From CAZKRL01 sp964555295 (lineage in GTDB: Bacteria > Bacteroidota > Bacteroidia > Flavobacteriales_D > Sanyastnellaceae), in the NCBI GenBank assembly GCA_964555295.1, contig CAZKRL010000025.1, positions 1 through 42,427 of the forward strand: a stretch of 42,427 bases of DNA, in the 5' to 3' direction. Shown here one piece after another: positions 25,002-34,131 of this stretch. The position numbers were made by a program, and so were the translations under genes. Numbering within the stretch: position 1 is the stretch's first letter; each line of letters opens with the position of its first letter. Under the pieces are notes generated by a model, which was not told the origin of the DNA, did no database searches, and saw only the letters and a program-made list of their open reading frames with translations.

Positions 25002-28000
25002 TTATGAATTCAAGCTGAATCGGAGCGCGATTCCGGTTGATATATTGGATGTGGGAAATGACGTTGAAATTTTCGGCCTGTTCAGCTGATGGTCATAGAA
25101 AAACCTAATGGTTAGCTTATCACTGACCGCCAGATCTGCGCTGGTTTTTAGGCTATACAATCTCTGCCCAGCAGTTGGCTGACTCGTCTCCTCTACCATC
25201 TTTCGAATGATTGTTATATTATCGCGGATCGTAAAATCAGCTCTAAGGTTAACCGTAGTGTTTGCGAGTATTTTAATCGGGAGTCTACTATTCTTTCTCC
25301 TAAAAGGATTCGGCACCTCATTTATTTTATATCCGAGTCCGATAGTAATTGAATTACTCTTCGTCTCTGTCACCTGATAATTCGTAAGACCCAGAGCAAG
25401 CGTTCTATCTTTCTTATATTCAACCTTTACCTGCGGTTCGTTGGTCTTTTCTTTATTCTTCAGTTTTTTCGTTTTCAACGTCATATCAATACTGATAGGT
25501 GTAATTTGCTCTGCAATACTGACAGTTGAAATTTGTCTTTGTGGTATGTAATTTGGGAATGAACTTTGATCAAAACTTGTTGGCCTGCCTTGTTCATCAC
25601 CTGTAAAATTCAAATTGCTTAAATAATTTGTAGTAAGCGTTGACCGATAAGAGTGTTTAAGATTGAATTGCTTAAAATACTTCTTAATAGCCGGCAGCTT
25701 CGATAAACCGTCGTAGCTAATATTCCAGTTCGGCTGAACTTTCGTTTTGAAAACATTTGTCTTTGCTTCATTCGGTCTAATACCCGTGTATGCCGCAATA
25801 AATGCTGGAATAACAACATCTTGACTTGTAGGGCCCCAACCTTCATAATACCCACTTGATGAAGAATTACCGGAGTTATAATTTTCCTGATCGAGCTTTG
25901 CAGAGATCTCCTTGCGATAATCTAAAAAATTCAGAAACGCCTCATTCGACCAACCCTCGGAAGGTTTATCACGTAGGAAGGCCGTCGACCATGTATTTAT
26001 TGAAGCACTCAAATTACCTGTTTGCATTGGCGAATCAAAAACATAATCATTCAACTCCTCATTGAATCTGAAAAAGCTTGTTAGATTCTTACCTTCCGTT
26101 CGATTAGCGGTCAGTTCAATTTTCAAATACTTCATTGGCTCGAGATTCACCTTATAATTCCACGTCTCTGAGTATGTTTCCTGATATTGTGTATTCAACG
26201 TGGGCAAACGATTTATCCAACCATTTTCAGCAGCATCAATTGCGAAATTTTCACCCGTTGGTTTGCCCCATACGTCGGTATTTTGTTGTCCCAGCAAAAA
26301 GGGTAACCCCGGGGCGTTCAACTGATCATCAAAGCCGCCGTATTTAGATGTTGGCTTAAATCCCGGCAATAAAATACCCTCATTTCTTGTATACGTTGCG
26401 GAAACGTTCCTGACCATCATTAAAAATCTTAATGACAGATGCAGTGGGTTTATTTTTTCTTTCTTTTCCTCCTTTTCAATATCATTTCCGAAACCATCCT
26501 TTTTCGTGGGATCCTCCTTCTCCTTCTTCTTTTTATCATCCTTGGGTTTCTTGCCTGTATTGATTTCCTTTAACAAAGGGACTTTATTATATAACGTTTC
26601 AAAATTCGCCTGCAAATTCAATTGAACCTGCCTTGAGTTTTGAATGGTATTGCCAAGAGTATCCTGCGTGAAAGGCGCCCTATCCCATCTGAATGTACCC
26701 GTGTATCTCGCATCTCCACTCATAAAGTCAATTAACGGAAATTTATCTAGTGGCAACTTGTAATTACCATTCACCGAATGATTATAAATTGTACCTATTC
26801 CACCACTCTTAATATTTTGCCACAACGTATCCTTATAGGCCTCGTACCAGTCAGTATTTTCCTTATCGATTACACCCCGTGGTTCACCAACTATAGCGGT
26901 ATTGGATCCCGTGTAGTCAAACTTCAAATTCTTGGTTAAATCGTACTTGAAAGTATATTGCCTAATCCAGTTCCAATTCTTTTGAACCTGTGTATTGATA
27001 AGTATATCACTATAAACACCAGTGAGCTCTAAAGTATTATTTCGGATTCTGCTTGTCTCATAATCTCTATTCATTTCTGTATGAAAGCCGATTTGCTTGT
27101 AGCTCGGGTAGAAATTAAAGTCCTTAACCCATTTCAAATATTTCGAATCCTTTACAACAGGTATCTTTTCAAATGGCTTTATCTCTTTTACTGGATTGCT
27201 GTAGCTATAATCAAAAGCACCCATGTAACTTTTTCGTAAGCGCCAATCAATTATTATATCCCGACGATATTCCTCGTTATACGAGTAGGATACCGAGAAA
27301 TTCTGAATATTATAAAATCTGGGTTTCTTTTCCTTTGGCTTGGCTCCCGTATCTCCCGCGGCCGGGGGCTTATCCGACTTATCACCCTTACCTGCATCAG
27401 CCCCACCTCCGGCATCTTTTTTAGGAGCGATTCTCACATTCGTAAAATTGATGCTTCTTCGCTTGACGTAGTCCTGTGATTTCTTTTTCAGCTCACGGCT
27501 TACGTCGGGTAAATCTCCCATCTCCAAATCCGGTTGCAACGGACTATATCTCGGAGTGTTTACTGTTTCAGAATAGGCCAAATACATCGGCAAAGTCACC
27601 CCCCATTTAGTTGGAAAAAACTTACCTAACTGAACGGTTGAACTTGCATCAAAACCCATGACTGTCTTTTGCTGTCTCTCCTGCACTGTTTGCTCCAGTG
27701 TACCCCAACCCGGCGTTGACAAATTCCCTGCAACAGCCACATTAGCGAAATCCGCCAGCGTGGCATTCATCCTTGCAACTGCAGCCCAACCACCCTTCTC
27801 ATCAAAATCAGATAATCGCAATTCATTCGCCCATAACACTGCACATTTCGCTCTTCCATCATCAGACTTATTAAAAGGATTGGATGCTTTGGCAGGATTT
27901 CTGACCCCTATCATCAGCACTGTAACATTTGCCATGTTTGGATTTCCTTTTACAGATAACCTCACATTACCTGATACACTTGAGTGTTCTTGATTCGTTG

Positions 28001-31000
28001 GAACACTCGCCGGTCGGTTTGCTTTGAGGTTTTGCAGATCCTTGAGCAGAATCTCGAAATTATTTGCTTCGGGCCAAATTTCAGCAGGGTCGCTATTATA
28101 CCAACTCGTTACACTCATTGGCATTTCGTATTCATAGTAATTATCGCCGAAATCAGATCCTAAACGAACGAACATGGTCAAATCACCATCCTTCACCTCA
28201 CTCTCAATACCGAGGGCCTCAGCATGCGCAAACATTCGCATTCTTTTGTACTGCCTCAAGTCAAAATTCACATTCCGATATGCTGCTCTTGAATCACCAT
28301 CTTCCAAATTACATACCTGTAAACTCAAAGCCTGCTCATTGAGACTGCGCAAATTCGCGCTTGCCACATCCTGTTCGCGCAATATTCCGGGAGGTATGGC
28401 ATAAGCAATAGGGTCGCGATTTCCGTTCTCCTCGATGTTCACGGCAGAAATATTAAAAATAGTTGGCGGTGGATCACCCATTTCAATCTCTCCAGGCGCC
28501 TTCAACGAACCAACAAATTTCCGCCACTCCCCTCTAACAAGCTCTAAACGTGCAAAACGCAAAGTCACCGGTTCCTGCCAACCCTTTAGAAACATTCGTA
28601 TATAACGAATGGAACGAAAGTCAGCAATTCCACCAACACGCTGCTGGAATTCCTGTACCGGAATTTTAAACTGATACCAACGAATCTTACGCTCAGAGCC
28701 ATCGGCCACAGTTCTTGTCGTTTCAAAACTATCCGTAATATAATTGCGACCGATATTTGATTCCCCCATATCGCTCTTTCTAAGACTCACTTTATACTGA
28801 AAATAACTCTCAATATTATTAAGAGTAATATCCTGATTTATATCCTCTGAATTGGGCACTGTTGTGGCTGTTATTGGATAACCATCGGGCGAATCCGTAT
28901 TCGAATTACCCTCATTATTATTATAAAATTTATAACGCTCAAGGGTATTCAATCGCTGTTGGTCAGCTTCTGAACTTCTGAAGAATCTGAAATCGTCATT
29001 GGAAGGATCGGCACTATAAGCACTGTATGCCGAATCGGATAAGTAGCCTTGCAATTCGCCTAACCAATTTCCAAAAAACACACGTTCACTCGAACTGTTT
29101 AACCCATCCATTCCAATATCCTGGGAATCATAATTACCAGATGAATTATCAAAAGCATTCACAACATTGAAATTATTAGGGGATGGATAAATTCCCCAAC
29201 TAGATGTATCTGTATCGAGCGCGCTGTTTGCACTGGGCAACCCATTTTCATACGACCAATTATTATCATTGAGAACGTCTTCTGAAACGTTTCCTAAGTT
29301 GAAATAAAGATCGCCCCCGCTTAAATTCTCACTATCGTCATTAAACGGATCCATCAACCAGAATTGGATAAACTGAACGTTACTTGCCTCAAAATCTGTT
29401 GTGGTTAAAGCCCTTTGAATACCTGCCCAACGACTGGCCGGATCATTCAATTTTCCATTCACACTAAGACCCTTTGATTGAGTTGTTCCGAGCGGTTTTT
29501 CATAATTATATTGTCCTCTCTCAAAAGGTTCATAATGTAAATCCAACATGGCTATATTAGGAGGCGTACCCGGCGGAAGTTGTCGATTCGGGAAAACCTC
29601 TCCTTCAATAATCTCACGCATTCTATGATCGCTATACCAATTATCATCTATAATATTCTGTGGGGTAAGACCGCCCGTAGACCTGTAAAATAATGGGTCA
29701 ATCACATACCAACTTAGTCGTGCACGATTATAATTGTAAATCAAGCTGTCTTCAAACGCCGACTCAGGAAATAGGTTATTTTGCAACTTCGGTGTGCTCG
29801 CCATAAACCATTGATTCAGACTTCGCAAATCAATAACGCTTTGACTTCCTTCAAAATCGTCAAGATAAGCGTTACCGTCTTTAGAAATGGCGCGACTATG
29901 GCCAGGGAATAACTTTGCAACCTCCGCCCCTAATGTTATATTCGATTTTGCTTTGGTATCAATGAGGGGAATTTTATCCACCCAACGAGTAAAAGCCGGC
30001 ACTTCATTTTGATAATTAAAATCAGCTCCGATAACCGTATTATTTACCGGTTCATCCCCCATATTGACTTTCTGTGTTACCGGACGTTCTCTTAGATTCA
30101 AGAAGGTTGCGCCAAGCGACAAATGATCATTCACAGTATAATCAAATCTGCTTCCAATCATGGTCTTGAATTGAAGATTAAACATCGAATTACTTTCTGT
30201 AGAAACCTTTATTGGCTGGCCACTATTAAGTATTCCTTCATTTAATATTTTCACCCTACCCATGTTATAGTCTACAGTATAATCAACTCCTTCCGTGAGT
30301 TTAATACCACCTGAGGTTACAATAACCGAACCTTGAGGAATATTCAACGCATTGAGCGAAATTTCCGAACCTGAAGCACTCTGAAACTGCCCCTTAATTC
30401 TGAATCTATTGAGCTGAGGAAAAAGTATCTGAGCGGCAGTCTTTGTGGAATCATATAATTGAGTGTATGCAACCTGAGCCACCACCGCGTCGGCAAGTTC
30501 AGCTTGCCCAGGAAGGCCCTCACGTATCTTATCAGCTAGATGTTCACCAAAAGGCTCAATGACAGGAAAATAAATTCGACCGGTTTGCGCGTCTATCAAA
30601 CCTCCATTGGTGGAGGCATTCGGGATAAAATCAAAAAAACCGTCTGGATATGGCATTTGCTGATTATCGATCTTATCAAGATTACAAACCTGAAGCAACA
30701 GTTTACCATTGAGCGGATCACGAGGTATATAATTTTGATTAACACCAGTTGATGGGTTGTTGTACCATAAATCAAGACGGAAATTATCTTGTGATACACC
30801 AAAGGAGCCAAGGTTATATACGTTTTTCATCATGTTCTCCCACAGGGGTGCAACATCTCCATTATTAAGTTTTACCCGGGTGATACTCGGTTTCAATAAT
30901 TTAAGCACCAATGCTTGCGGGGCAGCAAAACCATCCATTGAAATGGATCCCACCTGATATGTTTTGCCATTCAAGGTATACTCGTAGGCCACCGCCAGTA

Positions 31001-32507
31001 CCTCTGCGTTATTCAGAGACTGCTTTAGTGATATAAAACCGAGACGGCTGTTATAGCTATACTCTGAAGAGTTGAGCTTACGCATATTGTTTACACGTTC
31101 AAAGTGTGTTCCGTTGACCATGTTAGCATAACCACCTGAAATGTTTGAACTCAACGCTTGCGTAGCCTGACTGCCACTTAGTATCGCTTGAGAAAAAGAA
31201 GGACTTGTATTGATTGAGTCTATACCTGTTGTTTCAATATAGATATCGTTATTCAAGTTCGACGGATTGCCAAGTTGTGTTACAGAGATATCCGGATTGT
31301 TATATAAAATATTATCACCAAAATCTACGTTGCCCGGACCATCTGTCAAGTCACCACTCATATACTTGGGTGCCTCACCCAAATCTGTGAATGCAACTAC
31401 ATTTCTTACATCCTGGGTATTGGCTTGAAGATTTACCAACCAAACTTCGATCCTTGTAACATTAACCCCACTGCTAACAACAGGAAGTGAACTCAATGCC
31501 CGATCATATTCATCACGAAACCAACCTGAAAGAAAATAGTGCCGATTCGCTTCATAATTATCCCCCGCTATGTCAAAGTTCGTGGTTTGCGCACCGCCTT
31601 GTACCGTAACCTCCTTGCGCTCGCCACGTTGCTGAGAAACCACCGTTGTATTTCGAAGCCGCCCCCATTTCGTGGAAATCTTGGCACCGAATAAACTGCT
31701 GCTACCTTGAATCAAAGATCCCGACAATGGCAGACTTACATTGCCCAAATCAATTCCTTGCAATATTTGGTCCTCATCACCCGTATACTGCAGCTTCATG
31801 TTATTCTCGAAATCAAATGTGCTCTCGGTATTGTAGTTAACGGTAAGCTTCAGCCGAGTACCAATGTTTCCAACAACATTCAATTGAATCTTCTGATCGA
31901 AGTTAAAGGTGGTAATTCGTCGTTGATTTAATGGTATGCGAGGATTGTCTGTCTTTGACGAATTGACACCAAAAGTCAACTCTGCACTTCCTTGAGGTCG
32001 TATTTCAATCTCATTCGATCCAAAAATATTCTCAAAGGTTTCGCTTCCAACTTTGATAATTTTTGAATATTCTCTGCTGGCCTCATCCTCCTCTTCTTGA
32101 ATTTCTCGCCAATATTCACTTATGTTTTTGGTAGATTGTGTATTCATGTACTCTTCAAGAGTCATGCTGGTTCGAGGTCGATAATCAAATTTACCCCCTA
32201 CAGATTGTGTTACTTCATATTGCCCTGTTTCGGGGTTATACTGCACATCATAATCAATGTTGTCTGGAAGCGGAACGTTGATGCCTCCTGAACCAGGGTT
32301 GGGGTTCACGTCATCTTCCACGGGCCATATTGGCTGATCTGTTGTATCAGCAACCAAAGTCCTTGTTGTTGCTAAAAAATCGCTAGGACTATAGGATTTA
32401 ATGAGTGTTACTCCGGAGTTTGACCAACCCGCCCAAAACAGACTAATGAGAACTGAAAAAAAACCCAGTCGGGCCAGAAAAGAGGTTCTAGTCAATCGGT
32501 ATTTCAC
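25002..32507 (-). CDS. sprA: T9SS outer-membrane translocon SprA
   Basis: SprA (Sov in Porphyromonas) is the very large beta-barrel that forms the outer-membrane exit channel of the type IX secretion system. The 2501-residue product has an N-terminal signal (about residues 10-30) and family-like segments RITTFNFDQKIQLNVVGNIG, QYTGDEDQILQGIDLGNVSL and TSKWGRL-like repeats through a beta-rich length. Two low-complexity Lys-rich insertions occur near residues 1695-1725 and 1985-2020. The start is a GTG (GTGAAATACCGATTG) placed 7 bases after the ruvA stop; no ATG gives a better signal. The ruvA-sprA order is conserved in Bacteroidota. Polysaccharide genes follow immediately. Confidence 0.95.
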   Translation of the reverse strand: MKYRLTRTSFLARLGFFSVLISLFWAGWSNSGVTLIKSYSPSDFLATTRTLVADTTDQPIWPVEDDVNPNPGSGGINVPLPDNIDYDVQYNPETGQYEVTQSVGGKFDYRPRTSMTLEEYMNTQSTKNISEYWREIQEEEDEASREYSKIIKVGSETFENIFGSNEIEIRPQGSAELTFGVNSSKTDNPRIPLNQRRITTFNFDQKIQLNVVGNIGTRLKLTVNYNTESTFDFENNMKLQYTGDEDQILQGIDLGNVSLPLSGSLIQGSSSLFGAKISTKWGRLRNTTVVSQQRGERKEVTVQGGAQTTNFDIAGDNYEANRHYFLSGWFRDEYDRALSSLPVVSSGVNVTRIEVWLVNLQANTQDVRNVVAFTDLGEAPKYMSGDLTDGPGNVDFGDNILYNNPDISVTQLGNPSNLNNDIYIETTGIDSINTSPSFSQAILSGSQATQALSSNISGGYANMVNGTHFERVNNMRKLNSSEYSYNSRLGFISLKQSLNNAEVLAVAYEYTLNGKTYQVGSISMDGFAAPQALVLKLLKPSITRVKLNNGDVAPLWENMMKNVYNLGSFGVSQDNFRLDLWYNNPSTGVNQNYIPRDPLNGKLLLQVCNLDKIDNQQMPYPDGFFDFIPNASTNGGLIDAQTGRIYFPVIEPFGEHLADKIREGLPGQAELADAVVAQVAYTQLYDSTKTAAQILFPQLNRFRIKGQFQSASGSEISLNALNIPQGSVIVTSGGIKLTEGVDYTVDYNMGRVKILNEGILNSGQPIKVSTESNSMFNLQFKTMIGSRFDYTVNDHLSLGATFLNLRERPVTQKVNMGDEPVNNTVIGADFNYQNEVPAFTRWVDKIPLIDTKAKSNITLGAEVAKLFPGHSRAISKDGNAYLDDFEGSQSVIDLRSLNQWFMASTPKLQNNLFPESAFEDSLIYNYNRARLSWYVIDPLFYRSTGGLTPQNIIDDNWYSDHRMREIIEGEVFPNRQLPPGTPPNIAMLDLHYEPFERGQYNYEKPLGTTQSKGLSVNGKLNDPASRWAGIQRALTTTDFEASNVQFIQFWLMDPFNDDSENLSGGDLYFNLGNVSEDVLNDNNWSYENGLPSANSALDTDTSSWGIYPSPNNFNVVNAFDNSSGNYDSQDIGMDGLNSSSERVFFGNWLGELQGYLSDSAYSAYSADPSNDDFRFFRSSEADQQRLNTLERYKFYNNNEGNSNTDSPDGYPITATTVPNSEDINQDITLNNIESYFQYKVSLRKSDMGESNIGRNYITDSFETTRTVADGSERKIRWYQFKIPVQEFQQRVGGIADFRSIRYIRMFLKGWQEPVTLRFARLELVRGEWRKFVGSLKAPGEIEMGDPPPTIFNISAVNIEENGNRDPIAYAIPPGILREQDVASANLRSLNEQALSLQVCNLEDGDSRAAYRNVNFDLRQYKRMRMFAHAEALGIESEVKDGDLTMFVRLGSDFGDNYYEYEMPMSVTSWYNSDPAEIWPEANNFEILLKDLQNLKANRPASVPTNQEHSSVSGNVRLSVKGNPNMANVTVLMIGVRNPAKASNPFNKSDDGRAKCAVLWANELRLSDFDEKGGWAAVARMNATLADFANVAVAGNLSTPGWGTLEQTVQERQQKTVMGFDASSTVQLGKFFPTKWGVTLPMYLAYSETVNTPRYSPLQPDLEMGDLPDVSRELKKKSQDYVKRRSINFTNVRIAPKKDAGGGADAGKGDKSDKPPAAGDTGAKPKEKKPRFYNIQNFSVSYSYNEEYRRDIIIDWRLRKSYMGAFDYSYSNPVKEIKPFEKIPVVKDSKYLKWVKDFNFYPSYKQIGFHTEMNRDYETSRIRNNTLELTGVYSDILINTQVQKNWNWIRQYTFKYDLTKNLKFDYTGSNTAIVGEPRGVIDKENTDWYEAYKDTLWQNIKSGGIGTIYNHSVNGNYKLPLDKFPLIDFMSGDARYTGTFRWDRAPFTQDTLGNTIQNSRQVQLNLQANFETLYNKVPLLKEINTGKKPKDDKKKKEKEDPTKKDGFGNDIEKEEKKEKINPLHLSLRFLMMVRNVSATYTRNEGILLPGFKPTSKYGGFDDQLNAPGLPFLLGQQNTDVWGKPTGENFAIDAAENGWINRLPTLNTQYQETYSETWNYKVNLEPMKYLKIELTANRTEGKNLTSFFRFNEELNDYVFDSPMQTGNLSASINTWSTAFLRDKPSEGWSNEAFLNFLDYRKEISAKLDQENYNSGNSSSSGYYEGWGPTSQDVVIPAFIAAYTGIRPNEAKTNVFKTKVQPNWNISYDGLSKLPAIKKYFKQFNLKHSYRSTLTTNYLSNLNFTGDEQGRPTSFDQSSFPNYIPQRQISTVSIAEQITPISIDMTLKTKKLKNKEKTNEPQVKVEYKKDRTLALGLTNYQVTETKSNSITIGLGYKINEVPNPFRRKNSRLPIKILANTTVNLRADFTIRDNITIIRKMVEETSQPTAGQRLYSLKTSADLAVSDKLTIRFFYDHQLNRPKISTSFPTSNISTGIALRFSLNS

Positions 32508-32514
32508 AGTCCGC

Positions 32515-33105
32515 TTACAGTTGCTTTAGGGCCAGTTTAATCAGTTCTTCCAACCCAATCTCAGCATTGGTTATCAATAGTTTATCAAGTATTTTCTCAG
32601 ATTTGGTTTTCTCCAGTCCGAGTAAGGTCAGCGCCGCTAACGCCTCTTGCCGTTTATTATTGCCCGGCGTACCAATTTTCTCAGTAATCACGTCACCTGC
32701 CTTACTGAATTTATCGTATAGATCAACAATGATGCGTTCTGCGGTCTTCTGCCCTATTCCCTTTATTCTCCGGAAAGCATCAACATCTTTTGCAACAATC
32801 ATATACTTCACCTCAGAAGCACTTAGGCCGCTCAATACCATTCTTGCTGTATTCGGTCCTACACCACTTACGGATATCAACTTAATGAAGACATCACGCT
32901 CCTCCTCAGTAGCGAAGCCGAATAGCTGTAGTGAAAAATCATTACCATTGATATTCAAATGACAATAGACAGTTACATCTGTTTTGCCGCTAAGGGCTGT
33001 GTAGGTAGCAAGTGAAATTTGCAAATTATAACCTATACCATTGCAGTCAATGATGATATGCAACGGACTGATCTCTAAAACTTTTCCGCGGACCGAATGA
33101 ATCAT
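32515..33105 (-). CDS. ruvA: Holliday junction branch migration protein RuvA
   Basis: RuvA binds Holliday junctions and directs the RuvB helicase. The 196-residue length is normal. Domain I (OB fold, MIHSVRGKVLEI), domain II with helix-hairpin-helix motifs (LISVSGVGPNTARMVLSGL and RRIKGIGQKTAERIIVDL), and domain III at the C-terminus (residues about 148-196, RQEALAALTLLGLEKTKSEK) are all present. ATG at 33105. It heads the run that continues with sprA 7 bases downstream. Confidence 0.95.
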   Translation of the reverse strand: MIHSVRGKVLEISPLHIIIDCNGIGYNLQISLATYTALSGKTDVTVYCHLNINGNDFSLQLFGFATEEERDVFIKLISVSGVGPNTARMVLSGLSASEVKYMIVAKDVDAFRRIKGIGQKTAERIIVDLYDKFSKAGDVITEKIGTPGNNKRQEALAALTLLGLEKTKSEKILDKLLITNAEIGLEELIKLALKQL

Positions 33106-33334
33106 AATGTTTAGGCGGTCGCGAAAATACGATGATTAAAACAATTGCTGTCGAATGAAAATAACCCGCTGCGGCGAGCGGTCGAACATAATTCAAGCAA
33201 GCTTGATCGCCCCTATTTCAAATATTTTGAGGGGAAGTTGAAAACAGCGAAATAGTATTTAAGTAACGCTGTGATGAATGCATTAACAACCAGCGACAGC
33301 CATGACCAAAAAATAATTTAAGGATCGATCTGCT
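33106..33334. other. Intergenic region with three hairpins between ruvA and a secreted-protein gene
   Basis: 229 bases without a gene. Three inverted repeats lie close together: CCGCT/AGCGG with a 6-base loop (33166-33181), TCAAGC-AA-GCTTGA (33193-33206), and CCCCT/AGGGG with inner CAAA/TTTG (33210-33234). A one-mismatch -7 element (TATTTTCG on -, 33122-33129) stands 16 bases ahead of ruvA. I recognise no known riboswitch or RNA family. Confidence 0.45.
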
Positions 33335-34057
33335 TCAATGACTCACCACAATGCGTTGTGAGCTTCTCTCTCCATTTGGGTTAATCTGTGACAACACATA
33401 TGTACCTTGAGGGAGATCGTCGACACCGAACATCATGATAGAAGAACCCGTTGGAACGCTGAAAATCCTCACACATTGGCCCATGGAATTGTGTAATTCT
33501 AACCTACTTCCATTTGAAGCTGGCTTTGGAAGGTATAACATTCCGGTTGACGCTATCGGATTTGGTGTTACTCGAAACATCGCTTGAGAAGTTGAAAGCT
33601 CATCCGATGATGCCATTACAGAGCATGTTGCATCGGAACAATAGCGAGTTTCAAAACACAATGAATCACCTGACGTAGTATACCAGCAGTGCTTCACTAC
33701 ACTCATACCCGCGATACCGAAATGACGATAGCTCGCTGCAAATTGAACCGAATCTCCGTTGCTAATGGTGACAAAATCACTGACGGGTGTGGATTCGCTG
33801 ATATTTGAATAAGGGTAACAAATAATGTCCCAACAAAACTGATGCTCAGTGCCGGGAACTGCCACAATCATTTCACGACTGCATCCCACCATTTTCGTTG
33901 CACCAGAAACATTCACGACATTCCAATATAAATGTGCAGTTTCAGCGGGATCAGCGATGTTCACAATCATGGTATCAACCGGGCCAGATAATTCAACAAA
34001 TTGTGCATTTACAGTTACAGACAGAAATAAAGCCAAGAGTGTGTAGATGATTTTCAT
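33335..34057 (-). CDS. Secreted protein with T9SS type-A sorting domain
   Basis: 240-residue product with a signal peptide (MKIIYTLLALFLSVTVNAQ). The middle part contains seven cysteines (for example VGCSREM, FCWDIICYPYSN, TRYCSDATC), suggesting disulfides after export. The last 70 residues match a T9SS type-A sorting domain: FRVTPNPIAST, LELHNSMGQCVRIF and LPQGTYVLSQINPNG. It is therefore probable T9SS cargo. The open frame extends to 34114, but the ATG at 34057 gives the signal peptide. The cargo function is unknown. It diverges from the 34132 gene across 74 bases. Confidence 0.8.
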   Translation of the reverse strand: MKIIYTLLALFLSVTVNAQFVELSGPVDTMIVNIADPAETAHLYWNVVNVSGATKMVGCSREMIVAVPGTEHQFCWDIICYPYSNISESTPVSDFVTISNGDSVQFAASYRHFGIAGMSVVKHCWYTTSGDSLCFETRYCSDATCSVMASSDELSTSQAMFRVTPNPIASTGMLYLPKPASNGSRLELHNSMGQCVRIFSVPTGSSIMMFGVDDLPQGTYVLSQINPNGERSSQRIVVSH

Positions 34058-34074
34058 AGCATATGTATTTACGG

Positions 34075-34111
34075 CAAAAATAACCGAACCAAGGTGTGAA
34101 GCATACATTTG
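34075..34111. promoter_or_regulatory. Back-to-back promoters between two secreted-protein genes
   Basis: TATTTTTG on the minus strand (34075-34082) lies 17 bases ahead of the ATG at 34057. TACATTTG on the plus strand (34104-34111) lies 20 bases ahead of the ATG at 34132. Both match TAnnTTTG exactly; -33 elements are unclear. The two cargo genes may be co-regulated. Confidence 0.5.
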
Positions 34112-34131
34112 CACCTATATCTGTAGGTAGA

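Noticed and set aside
33106..33334. Known riboswitch upstream of ruvA
   Set aside because: The hairpins do not match any riboswitch core that I can recognise, and the downstream genes do not suggest a ligand.
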